A stretch of DNA of 64,000 nt from Streptomyces glaucescens (GTDB taxonomy: Bacteria; Actinomycetota; Actinomycetes; Streptomycetales; Streptomycetaceae), in NCBI RefSeq assembly GCF_000761215.1, contig NZ_CP009438.1:2561501-2625500 (forward strand), given 5' to 3'. A program made the translations under genes and the position numbers. Every line of letters starts with the position of its first letter. The first letter of the stretch is position 1. Below are positions 34,060 to 41,340 of the stretch, piece after piece. The notes under the pieces were generated by a model that was not told the origin of the DNA, did no database searches, and saw only the letters and a program-made list of their open reading frames with translations.

Positions 34060-36393
34060 ATGAACAGCACCCCGACGCCCACCCACTGCCCGTACTGCGC
34101 CCTGCAGTGCGGGATGAACCTGTCGCCCACGCCGGACGGGGGCGTCGAGGTGCTGGAACGCGCCGACTTCCCGGTGAACCGGGGAGCGCTGTGCGGCAAG
34201 GGCCGCACGGCGCCCGCGGTGCTCTCGTCGCGGGTGCGCCTGACCTCCCCGCTGGTCCGGGAGGGCGGCGCGCTCGTGCCCGCCGGCTGGGACGAGGCCC
34301 TGGACCGGATCGCCGGTGCGCTCGGCCGGATCCGCGCCGAGCACGGCGCGGACGCGCTCGGCGTGTTCGGCGGGGGCGGGCTGACCAACGAGAAGGCGTA
34401 CGCGCTCGGCAAGTTCGCCCGGGTCGCGCTCGGCACCTCGCAGATCGACTACAACGGCCGGTTCTGCATGTCGTCCGCCGCGGCGGCCGGGACACGGGCC
34501 TTCGGGCTCGACCGCGGGCTGCCCTTCCCGCTGGAGGACATCCCGAAGAGCGGCTGCGTCATCCTCGTCGGCTCCAACCTCGCCGAGACCATGCCGCCGT
34601 CGCTGCGCTTCCTCACCGAGCTGAGGGAGAACGGCGGCACGCTGATCGTCGTCGACCCGCGCCGCACCAAGACCGCCGAGCAGGCCGATCTGCACCTCGC
34701 GCCCCGCCCGGGCACCGACCTGGCGCTGGCGCTGGGCCTGCTGCACCTGGTCGTCGCCGAGGGCCGCACCGACGAGGCGTACATCGCCGAGCGGACCACC
34801 GGCTGGGAGGACGCGCGGGCCGCGGCCATGGCGCACTGGCCGGAGTACGTGGAACGGATCACCGGGGTGCCGGTGCCGCAACTGCGCGAGGCGGTGCGGA
34901 TGTTCTGCGATCCGGAGACCGCCATGGTGCTCACCGCGCGCGGGCCCGAGCAGCAGTCCAAGGGCACCGACACGGTCGGCGCCTGGATCAACCTGTGCCT
35001 GGCCACCGGCCGGGCGGGACGGCCGCACAGCGGGTACGGCTGCCTCACCGGGCAGGGCAACGGGCAGGGCGGGCGCGAGCACGGCCAGAAGGCCGACCAG
35101 CTGCCGGGCTACCGCAAGCTTGACGACCCGGCCGCGCGCCGCCACGTGGCGGAGGTGTGGGGCGTCGACCCGGACTCGCTGCCCGGGCCGGGGCGCAGCG
35201 CCTACGAGCTGCTGGACGCGCTCGGCACGGACATCCGGGCGCTGCTGCTGATGGGCTCCAACCCGGTGGTGTCGGCGCCGCGCGCCGCGCACGTCGAGGA
35301 GCGGATCGGATCGCTGGACTTCCTGGCGGTCTGCGACGTCGTGCTGTCGGAGACGGCGGAACTCGCGGACGTGGTGCTGCCGGTGACGCAGTGGGCCGAG
35401 GAGACCGGCACGACGACCAACCTGGAGGGGCGGGTGCTGCTGCGGCGGCAGGCCGTCACGCCGCCCGAGGGTGTCCGCAGCGACCTGGAGGTCATGCACG
35501 AACTGGCCGCGCGGCTGGGAGTGGAGAAGGGCTTCCCGACCGACCCCGAGGAGGTCTTCGAGGAGCTGCGCCGGGCCAGCGCGGGCGGGCCCGCCGACTA
35601 CTCCGGCATCACCTACCGCAGGCTCGCGAAGGAGAACGGGGTGTTCTGGCCGTGCCCGGCACCGCGGCCCGCGGACCCGGTGCCCGGCCCCCACTCCGGG
35701 GACGGCCCGCCGACCGTGACGCCGCGGGGACCGGCGCGGGGGGACGGGGTGCGGGAGGGCGGGGTGCCGCAGGGCGGGACGCGCGAGGCCGGGGTGGCAA
35801 CGGCCGGGAACCGGGAGGGCGGCGTGGCGGCGGACGGGAACCGGAAGGGCGAGACGCGGGAAACCGCGGTGGCGCAGGCCGCGAACCGGGAGGGCGGGGT
35901 GGAGGAGGCGCACCCCGGTACACCGCGGCTGTTCCTCGACCGGTTCGCCACCCCGGACGGGCGGGCCCGGTTCGTGCCCGTGGCGCACCGGGCGGCCGCC
36001 GAGGAGCCCGACGACGAGTACCCGGTGCTGCTGACCACCGGCCGCGTGGTCGCCCAGTACCAGTCCGGCGCGCAGACCCGGCGGGTCGACGAGCTGAACG
36101 CCGCCGCGCCGGGCCCGTTCGTCGAGCTGCACCCGCGGCTCGCGGCCCGGCTGGGCGCCGCCGAGGGCGACCCGGTGGCCGTGGTCTCGCGGCGCGGGCG
36201 GGCCGTGGCACCGGCCCGGATCACCCGCGCCATCCGCCCCGACACCGTGTTCATGCCGTTCCACTGGCCGGGCGAGGGCCGCGCCAACACCCTCACCAAC
36301 CCGGCGCTGGACCCCACCTCGCGGATGCCGGAGTTCAAGGCGTGCGCGGTCCGGGTGGAGGCGGTGCCCCCGGCCGGGGCGGCACAGGACTGA
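34060..36393 (+). CDS. nasA: Assimilatory nitrate reductase catalytic subunit (molybdopterin enzyme)
   Basis: The protein has 777 residues from ATG 34060. It reduces nitrate to nitrite in the cytoplasm. A [4Fe-4S] motif is formed by C10, C13, C17 and C45 (CPYCALQC...LCGKG). The molybdenum-binding Cys lies in DYNGRFCMSSAAAA, as in Nas/Nap types. Molybdopterin segments include LVGSNLAETMP, VVDPRRTKTAEQADLHL, ARGPEQQSKGTDT and GYGCLTGQGNGQGGREHGQKADQLPGY. The C-terminal dinucleotide domain has TTGRVVAQYQSGAQTRR and MPFHWPGEGRANTLTNPALDP. A repetitive low-complexity insertion occupies about residues 545-625. No nasB reductase follows, so electrons must come from another reductase or ferredoxin. 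Confidence 0.92.
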   Translation: MNSTPTPTHCPYCALQCGMNLSPTPDGGVEVLERADFPVNRGALCGKGRTAPAVLSSRVRLTSPLVREGGALVPAGWDEALDRIAGALGRIRAEHGADALGVFGGGGLTNEKAYALGKFARVALGTSQIDYNGRFCMSSAAAAGTRAFGLDRGLPFPLEDIPKSGCVILVGSNLAETMPPSLRFLTELRENGGTLIVVDPRRTKTAEQADLHLAPRPGTDLALALGLLHLVVAEGRTDEAYIAERTTGWEDARAAAMAHWPEYVERITGVPVPQLREAVRMFCDPETAMVLTARGPEQQSKGTDTVGAWINLCLATGRAGRPHSGYGCLTGQGNGQGGREHGQKADQLPGYRKLDDPAARRHVAEVWGVDPDSLPGPGRSAYELLDALGTDIRALLLMGSNPVVSAPRAAHVEERIGSLDFLAVCDVVLSETAELADVVLPVTQWAEETGTTTNLEGRVLLRRQAVTPPEGVRSDLEVMHELAARLGVEKGFPTDPEEVFEELRRASAGGPADYSGITYRRLAKENGVFWPCPAPRPADPVPGPHSGDGPPTVTPRGPARGDGVREGGVPQGGTREAGVATAGNREGGVAADGNRKGETRETAVAQAANREGGVEEAHPGTPRLFLDRFATPDGRARFVPVAHRAAAEEPDDEYPVLLTTGRVVAQYQSGAQTRRVDELNAAAPGPFVELHPRLAARLGAAEGDPVAVVSRRGRAVAPARITRAIRPDTVFMPFHWPGEGRANTLTNPALDPTSRMPEFKACAVRVEAVPPAGAAQD
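35752..35907 (+). repeat. In-frame 30-bp tandem repeat inside nasA
   Basis: Units beginning CGGGAGGGC or close variants start at 35752, 35782, 35812, 35842 (a 15-base half unit), 35857 and 35887. They encode a degenerate ten-residue motif REGGVAxxGN. The period is a multiple of three, so the reading frame is kept. It lies just before the C-terminal molybdopterin domain, where related enzymes have only a short linker. Confidence 0.8.
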
Positions 36394-36514
36394 CCCGTCT
36401 CCCGGGCGCGGGAGCACACCACCCGCCGAGGAGGCCCGCCCGCCCGGACGGGAGGCCGCCGCGTCGCCGTGACGTGCGCGGAGCGCGGTGCCGGGCACGG
36501 GGACGAGCCGGGCG

Positions 36515-36955
36515 TCAGGACCGGCGTGCCCGCCAGTCCCCGCCCTCGATGCGGGTGCCCCGTGCGCGCAGGCGGGCGGCGACGGGCGGCGCGGCCAGGT
36601 ACACCCAGGCCCGCCGGACCGCCCCGTCGGCGGTGCGGACGACATCGCGGGCGACCCGCTCGTAGAGGTTGCGGGGGTCGCCGGGCGTCTCGCACTCCTC
36701 CAGCCGGTCGAGGGCGAGCAGCAGTTCGCCGTACGCCTCGGGCAGCGGGGTGACCAGATCGCCGCGCACCGAGCCGCCGGGCTCGTCGACGGCGTACGGA
36801 TAGCCGGGGCCGTCGTAGAGGACGGCGCCGGGGAGCCGGCCGGGCTCCTCGGCGCGGGTGCGGCCGCGCAGCAGGAGGTCGTGGTTGGGTTCGCCGGGGC
36901 GGAGGGTGCCGTAGACGAAGAAGGGCAGGGGGGAGGGGGACCGCACGGAACTCAC
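36515..36955 (-). CDS. Gamma-glutamylcyclotransferase-like (AIG2/BtrG fold) protein
   Basis: The protein has 146 residues. I chose GTG 36955, leading into SSVRSPSPLPFFVYGTLRPGEPNHDLLL; GTG 36946 is possible. The opening FVYGTLRPGEPNH is the family glycine-rich motif, followed by PGRLPGAVLYDGPGYPYAV, and LLALDRLEECE supplies the candidate catalytic Glu. The family includes gamma-glutamylcyclotransferases and gamma-glutamylamine cyclotransferases acting on gamma-glutamyl peptides. The exact substrate is not evident. It is 101 bases downstream of the FMN reductase gene on the same strand and may be cotranscribed with it. Confidence 0.78.
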   Translation of the reverse strand: MSSVRSPSPLPFFVYGTLRPGEPNHDLLLRGRTRAEEPGRLPGAVLYDGPGYPYAVDEPGGSVRGDLVTPLPEAYGELLLALDRLEECETPGDPRNLYERVARDVVRTADGAVRRAWVYLAAPPVAARLRARGTRIEGGDWRARRS

Positions 36956-37056
36956 GGAAGCGATTCTGTCCCCCGCGCACCCGCACGTCTCCGCCCGGCC
37001 CCCGGCATGCCCGCGGCCCGGCGCACGGCGGGCGTGCGCCGAGCCCCGTACGGGGC

Positions 37057-37638
37057 CTAAGCACCGTACGGGCGGCGCTCCTTGGCCTCCTTCAGAGCGC
37101 GGGCCCACCAGGTCAGCTGGTCCAGCATCGTCTTCGCCGCCGCGTCCGGGCCGGACGGGTCCTTCGGGCGGCCCTCCGGGGTGAAGGACGCGGCGGCGTT
37201 GTGGAAGGAGACCGTGTCGCGGACGGTGACGGCGTGCAGTTCGGCGAAGACCTGGCGGAGGTGTTCCGTCGCGCGCAGGCCGCCGGAGATGCCGCCGTAG
37301 GAGACCAGGGCGACGGGTTTGGCCTGCCACTCGGTGAAGTGCCAGTCGATGAGGTTCTTCAGGGCGGCGGGGAAGGAGTGGTTGTACTCGGGGGTGAGGA
37401 CGACGAACGCGTCCGCCGCCGCCAGCTTGGCGCCGACCGGGCCGGTGGCCTGCGCGGTGCGCTCCATGGTGGTGGGCAGCGTGACCTCGGCGACGTCGAC
37501 GACGTCCACGACCAGCTCGTCCCGTTCCCGGAGCCGCTCCAGCAGCCAGTCGGCGACGACGGGCCCGAAGCGGCCGTGGCGGTTGCTGCCGATGACGACG
37601 GTCACGCGCAGAGGTGTCTCGAAGGCTGTGTTCTCCAT
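37057..37638 (-). CDS. NADPH-dependent FMN/quinone reductase, likely SoxR target
   Basis: The protein has 193 residues from ATG 37638. It has a flavodoxin-like fold: VTVVIGSNRHGRFGPVVADWLLERL binds the FMN phosphate, LTPEYNHSFPAALKNLIDWHF is the family signature (PEYN), and VALVSYGGISGGLRATEHLRQVF follows. Such enzymes reduce quinones or FMN with NAD(P)H and are common in redox-stress responses. A strong SoxR-type box overlaps the promoter 17 bases upstream of the ATG, indicating induction by redox-active compounds. The very short leader lacks a ribosome-binding site. Confidence 0.9.
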   Translation of the reverse strand: MENTAFETPLRVTVVIGSNRHGRFGPVVADWLLERLRERDELVVDVVDVAEVTLPTTMERTAQATGPVGAKLAAADAFVVLTPEYNHSFPAALKNLIDWHFTEWQAKPVALVSYGGISGGLRATEHLRQVFAELHAVTVRDTVSFHNAAASFTPEGRPKDPSGPDAAAKTMLDQLTWWARALKEAKERRPYGA

Positions 37639-37654
37639 GCCGCACAGGCTCGTA

Positions 37655-37672
37655 CCTCAAGTTTGATCGAGG
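37655..37672 (-). promoter_or_regulatory. SoxR box in the FMN reductase promoter
   Basis: CCTCAAGTTTGATCGAGG (+ strand) closely matches the SoxR consensus CCTCAAGTTAACTTGAGG. Read on the minus strand, the -35 TTGACC overlaps one arm and the box fills the spacer, the usual MerR-family layout. From memory, a homologous reductase gene belongs to the S. coelicolor SoxR regulon. No soxR gene is in the window. Confidence 0.8.
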
Positions 37673-37937
37673 TCAAGTCCCGGCGCTCCGGTTGCCCCGG
37701 TCACCCGTTCACACCTTCCCCGCGCATCCTTCGGGTCCTCTTCCGTGACACCCCCTCACACGCCTCTGACCTGGGCAGACGGAACGGACAGCGACAGAGG
37801 GGCGGTGCGGCGCGGCACCCGTTCTCCGTATTTCTGACGGTCACTCAGGAAGCGGGCTCGCGCCGCTGCCACTTACCTCGGAGAGGAACGGAGAAGAACA
37901 GGGACCGAACCGCTCACTCGATCGATGGGGAACACCG

Positions 37938-38456
37938 ATGCGACGTATCGCCCGGCTGCTGGCCGGTACCGCGCTCGCCGTCGCCGCCGCGGCAGCCACC
38001 GCCGCGCCCGCGCACGGCGGCGACACCGGCGCCCTGGACGTGTACCCGTCCTCCGTGCTGCCCGGCGGTTCGGTCAGCGTGAACACGACGGCGTGCGGGG
38101 CCGACGGCGCCGCCGCGGGCGACGCCAGCGCCGTCGGCGCCGGGCCCTTCACGCTGGCGCCCAGCTCCCACGAGGGCAACGCCATCGGCCAGTTCCGGGT
38201 GCCGCCGAGCGCGCACCCCGGAACGTACGAGGTCGTCGCCCGGTGCTCCGGGGACGGCCGGGAGGTCAGGGGCGACCTGGTGGTCACCCTGACCGCGGCC
38301 CGGCCGGCGCATCCCCGGGGGAGTGTGAAGACGGGGGTCGGCGGCGCCCTGGGCCCCGACCCCGTGCAGACCGCGGCCGGCGTGGCGGCCCTCGCCGTCG
38401 CCGCCGCGGGCGGTACCTGGCTCCTGCATCGCCGGGCGAGAGGCGACGGGATCTGA
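37938..38456 (+). CDS. Secreted, cell-envelope-anchored protein, probable class F sortase partner
   Basis: The protein has 172 residues from ATG 37938, with GGGGAA upstream. A signal peptide (RRIARLLAGTALAVAAAAATAAPAHG) is followed by a beta-rich domain of about 100 residues with two Cys. The C-terminus has a Pro-Arg-Gly-Ser-Val-x-Thr-Gly motif (PRGSVKTGVGGALGPD), a hydrophobic helix and a basic tail (LLHRRARGDG). There is no LPxTG. This tail architecture recurs in Streptomyces proteins encoded next to class F sortases, and the sortase gene starts 123 bases downstream. Sorting by that enzyme is plausible but not shown. Confidence 0.78.
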   Translation: MRRIARLLAGTALAVAAAAATAAPAHGGDTGALDVYPSSVLPGGSVSVNTTACGADGAAAGDASAVGAGPFTLAPSSHEGNAIGQFRVPPSAHPGTYEVVARCSGDGREVRGDLVVTLTAARPAHPRGSVKTGVGGALGPDPVQTAAGVAALAVAAAGGTWLLHRRARGDGI

Positions 38457-38578
38457 CGGGCACCCTCCGCTGTCCGTCCGCCGGTACCGCACGCCCCTCC
38501 CCCTCCGGGTCCGATGCCCCTCGCGGCCCGGAGGGGGTTCGGGGCCCCGCCCCGTCCCCTCGGTCACAGGGAGGCCCG

Positions 38579-39199
38579 ATGCGCAGGTACGGCAACACCG
38601 CCATGGCGGCCGTGACCGCCGTCGCCCTGTGCGCGGGCGCCTGGCTGCTGCGCGACGGCACCGCCTCGCACGCCCCGCCGCAGCCGTCCGCCGCCGAGGC
38701 GCACGCCGACCCGGCCGCGGGACGTCCGGCCGCCCCGGCCCTGCCGCCGTCACCGCCCGACCGCATCCGCATCCCGGCGATCCGGGTGGACGCCCCGCTG
38801 ACCGGCCTGGGCCTGACCCCCACCGGCAGCCTGGAGGTGCCGCCGGCCGGGCAGCCCAATCTCGCGGGCTGGTACGAGGCGGGCACCACTCCCGGCGAGC
38901 GCGGCACCGCGATCGTCGCCGGGCACGTCGACAACGCCGAGGGGCCGGCCGTCTTCTACGGCCTCGGCGCCCTCAAGCGCGGCGGCACGATCGAGGTGGA
39001 CCGGCGGGACGGCTCGGTCGCCGTGTTCACCGTGAACGCCGTCGAGGTGTACCAGGCGAAGGACTTCCCCGACGAGAAGGTCTACGGCCCGGCCCGCCGG
39101 CCCGAGCTGCGGGTGATCACCTGCGGCGGCGGCTACTCGCGCGCCACCGGCTACCAGGGCAACGTGGTCGTCTTCGCCCATCTGACGGGCAGCCGCTGA
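38579..39199 (+). CDS. Class F sortase
   Basis: The protein has 206 residues from ATG 38579, with AGGGAGG just upstream. One N-terminal membrane helix is followed by a Pro/Ala-rich linker and a sortase domain. Key residues: His in GTAIVAGHVDNAEG, the catalytic Cys in LRVITCGGGYSRATGYQGNVVVFAHL, and an Arg two residues after GGY. The PDRIRIPAIRVDAPLTGLGL segment is typical of class F. Class F sortases of Actinobacteria are little characterised. The upstream secreted protein is the likely substrate or partner. Its stop is 7 bases from the convergent HxlR gene. Confidence 0.87.
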   Translation: MRRYGNTAMAAVTAVALCAGAWLLRDGTASHAPPQPSAAEAHADPAAGRPAAPALPPSPPDRIRIPAIRVDAPLTGLGLTPTGSLEVPPAGQPNLAGWYEAGTTPGERGTAIVAGHVDNAEGPAVFYGLGALKRGGTIEVDRRDGSVAVFTVNAVEVYQAKDFPDEKVYGPARRPELRVITCGGGYSRATGYQGNVVVFAHLTGSR

Positions 39200-39206
39200 C
39201 CCCGGG

Positions 39207-39563
39207 TCACGCCACCGGCTCCGGCGCCTGCCCCAGCACGTTCGCCTTCCCCCACGCGCCGAGCGGCTCCAGCGCCTCGTTCAGCGCGACACCGCGCGGC
39301 GTCAGCGAGTACTCCACCCGGGGCGGCACCTCCTCGTACTCCCGCCGGTGCACGATCCCGTCGGCCTCCAGTTCCCGCAGGTGCGCCGCGAGCACCTTCT
39401 CCGTCACGCCGGGCACGGCGCGGCGCAGCTCCCCGAACCGGTGCGGCCGCTCGCTGAGCGCCCACAGGATGAGCACCTTCCACTTCCCGCCGATCACGTC
39501 CATCGCCGCGTCCACCCCGCAGACGTACGACCCGGCCCGCCGTCCGACCGCCATGCCCGACAC
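39207..39563 (-). CDS. HxlR-family transcriptional regulator
   Basis: The protein has 118 residues from GTG 39563, preceded by AGGAGG at a spacing of 8; ATG 39554 is an alternative. The winged helix is typical: CGVDAAMDVIGGKWKVLILWAL, HRFGELRRAVPGVTEKVLAAHLRELEADGIVHRREYEEVPPRVEYSLTPRG. The Cys in SYVCGVDAA is the conserved N-terminal Cys, redox-active in some HxlR proteins. It is divergent from the imine-reductase-like gene across 96 bases, the usual arrangement for a regulator and its target. Confidence 0.9.
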   Translation of the reverse strand: MSGMAVGRRAGSYVCGVDAAMDVIGGKWKVLILWALSERPHRFGELRRAVPGVTEKVLAAHLRELEADGIVHRREYEEVPPRVEYSLTPRGVALNEALEPLGAWGKANVLGQAPEPVA

Positions 39564-39613
39564 CCGCCCCTCCTGCTGCCTGGACCCTTCCCCGGCGGTA
39601 ACCACCCACTCGA

Positions 39614-39625
39614 AAGTGCGTACTT
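39614..39625. promoter_or_regulatory. Candidate HxlR operator
   Basis: AAGTGCGTACTT, with inverted AAGT/ACTT ends, lies in the shared divergent promoter region between the HxlR gene and the reductase gene, 35 bases before the latter's ATG. HxlR proteins bind short AT-rich palindromes in this setting. The match is short. Confidence 0.3.
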
Positions 39626-39659
39626 GAGCAGGCCGTTCACCACCATGAGGCTAAACGCC

Positions 39660-40568
39660 ATGACCGACAACGCCTCTTCCCGCACCCCCCGCACGCCACT
39701 CACCCTGCTCGGCACCGGCGCCATGGGCACCGCCCTGGCCCGCGCCTGGCTGGCCGCCGGACACCCCGTGACCGTCTGGAACCGTACGGCCGCCCGCGCC
39801 GAGGCGCTGGCCGCCGAGGGCGCGGCCGTCGCCGCGACCGCCGCCGAGGCGGTCGCCGCCAACCGGCTGGTCGTCGCCTGCCTGCTGGACGACGCCTCGC
39901 TCGGGGAGGCGCTCGAGGACGCCGGCCTGTCCGGCCGCGACCTGGTGAACCTGACCACGGGCACCCCCGCCGAGGGCCGCACCCGCGCCGCCTGGGCCGA
40001 GGCACGCGGGGCGCGTTTCGTGGACGCCGGCATCATGGCCGTACCGCCGATGATCGGGCAGCCCGGCTCCGGGGCGTACGTCTTCTACAGCGGCTCGTCC
40101 GAGCTGTTCGAGGAGCACCGGGACACCCTCGCCGTCCCGGCGGACACCCGGTTCGTCGGCACCGACCCGGGCTTCGCCGCGCTGCACGACGTGGCGCTGC
40201 TGAGCGGGATGTACGGCATGTTCGCCGGGATCTCGCACGCCTTCGCGCTGGTGCGCGGGGAGGACATCCCGCTGAATGAGTTCGCCCCGCTGCTGGAGGG
40301 CTGGCTGCACGCCATGGCGGCCTCGGTGCCGCAGACGGCCGAGCGGCTGAGCACCGGCGACTACACGACCGGGGTGGTCTCCAACCTCGCCATGCAGGTG
40401 CAGGCCGGTCAGCGGACCCTGCTGCGCACGGCGGACGAACAGGGCGTCAGCCGTGAGCTGCTGGAGCCGGTCATGCGGCTGATGCGGCGGCGGCTCGACG
40501 ACGGGCACGGCGACGAGGACACCACGGGCCTGGTCGACCTCCTCACCGCGCGTCCCGCCACGACCTGA
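39660..40568 (+). CDS. NAD(P)-dependent reductase of the imine reductase/beta-hydroxyacid dehydrogenase type
   Basis: The protein has 302 residues from ATG 39660, with GAGG 9 bases upstream; an ATG at 39645 would overlap that site. The Rossmann motif LTLLGTGAMGTALARAWLAAGHPVTVWNR and the following R-T-A-A suggest NADPH. LVNLTTGTPAEGRTRAAWAEARGARFVDAGIMAVPPMIGQPGSG is characteristic of imine reductases. LHDVALLSGMYGMFAGISHA carries the position that is Asp or Tyr in that family, here Asp. These enzymes reduce cyclic imines. The divergent HxlR gene probably controls it. Its last codons lie inside a 48-bp direct repeat. Confidence 0.85.
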   Translation: MTDNASSRTPRTPLTLLGTGAMGTALARAWLAAGHPVTVWNRTAARAEALAAEGAAVAATAAEAVAANRLVVACLLDDASLGEALEDAGLSGRDLVNLTTGTPAEGRTRAAWAEARGARFVDAGIMAVPPMIGQPGSGAYVFYSGSSELFEEHRDTLAVPADTRFVGTDPGFAALHDVALLSGMYGMFAGISHAFALVRGEDIPLNEFAPLLEGWLHAMAASVPQTAERLSTGDYTTGVVSNLAMQVQAGQRTLLRTADEQGVSRELLEPVMRLMRRRLDDGHGDEDTTGLVDLLTARPATT

Positions 40569-40664
40569 GCCCGGAGCACGGGCGGGCCACCGCACCCGCC
40601 GGGGCCTGAGCCGAAGCACGACCTGAGCCCGGAGCACGGGCGGGCCACCGCACCCGCCGGGGCC
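40559..40664. repeat. 48-bp direct repeat spanning the end of the reductase gene
   Basis: Bases 40559-40606 recur exactly at 40617-40664, a period of 58. The first copy includes the stop codon of the imine-reductase-like gene, so the duplicated segment carries the gene's end and 3' flank. This looks like a recent tandem duplication. Confidence 0.85.
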
Positions 40665-41340
40665 GTCCCACCCGGTGCCGCCAACCCGCCCCGATCAGCC
40701 GGGCCACCCGCCCCGGAGCCCGGTTCCCCCGATCCGGACAGGGCCGAGCTCTCGTCCCCGCCCCGGGCCGCCCGCCCGCCTCGATCAGCCCCGCCAACCG
40801 CCCCGGACCCAGGTGCCACCCGACCCGGCCGGGGCCAACGCCCCCCATCGGAACCGCCCCGCCCGATACCGCCCGCACCGAACCCAGGTGCCACCCGACC
40901 CGATCACCCGGCCGCCCGCCCCGGAGCCAGGTGCCGTACACCTGGAGCAGCCGGCCGCCGGTCACGGCCCGCCCGGCAGCCTCGGGGACTGATTGGCCGT
41001 CGGGCTCGCTGCGGCGCGGAGGAGCCGTCGTACCCGCCTCGGCACGGGCCGTCGTACCCGCCTCGGCGCGGCACGGCCGTCGCAGGTGCCGCGTACGGGC
41101 CTTCGGCGGTGCCGAGCGCCACGACCGGCAGCCGCAGGCCACAGGCCGCAACCCGCAGGCCGGAGGCCGCAGGAGGCAGGCCACCCGTCGGACCGGAACG
41201 CGTCAGCGGTGCCCCCGCAGCCCGCCCAGCGGTCCGCGCGCCCGCCTCACACTCCTCGCCCGCCCCCGCTGAGGGCAGAGTTCCGCGCGTGAAACAGCCG
41301 CGATGCGGCCGGGTAACACCCGCGCCGCACGCTCAGGGGC
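40569..41340. other. 770-bp repeat-rich intergenic region before the nitrite reductase operon
   Basis: No convincing gene. Apart from the 48-bp direct repeat, it contains two near-identical blocks with CCAGGTGCCACCCGACCC (about 40808 and 40879), further copies of CGATCAGCC, a short palindrome CAGGTG-CCGTA-CACCTG near 40930, and a cluster of CGCAGGCC-like repeats near 41130-41180. Open frames on the minus strand are Gly/Arg-rich and follow the repeats. The GlnR-like promoter region begins near 41280. Confidence 0.65.
41280..41317 (+). promoter_or_regulatory. Candidate GlnR box of the nitrite reductase operon
   Basis: Four pentamers sit on exact 11-base spacing: GTTCC (41280), GAAAC (41291), GATGC (41302) and GTAAC (41313). 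The first pair fits GTnAC-N6-GAAAC with one mismatch. GlnR activates nirB in Streptomyces, so position and spacing both make biological sense. The box ends 23 bases before the ATG. Confidence 0.55.

Noticed and set aside
40409..41184. Gly/Arg-rich minus-strand frames between the imine reductase and the nitrite reductase operon
   Set aside because: They follow DNA repeats and overlap the end of a real gene.
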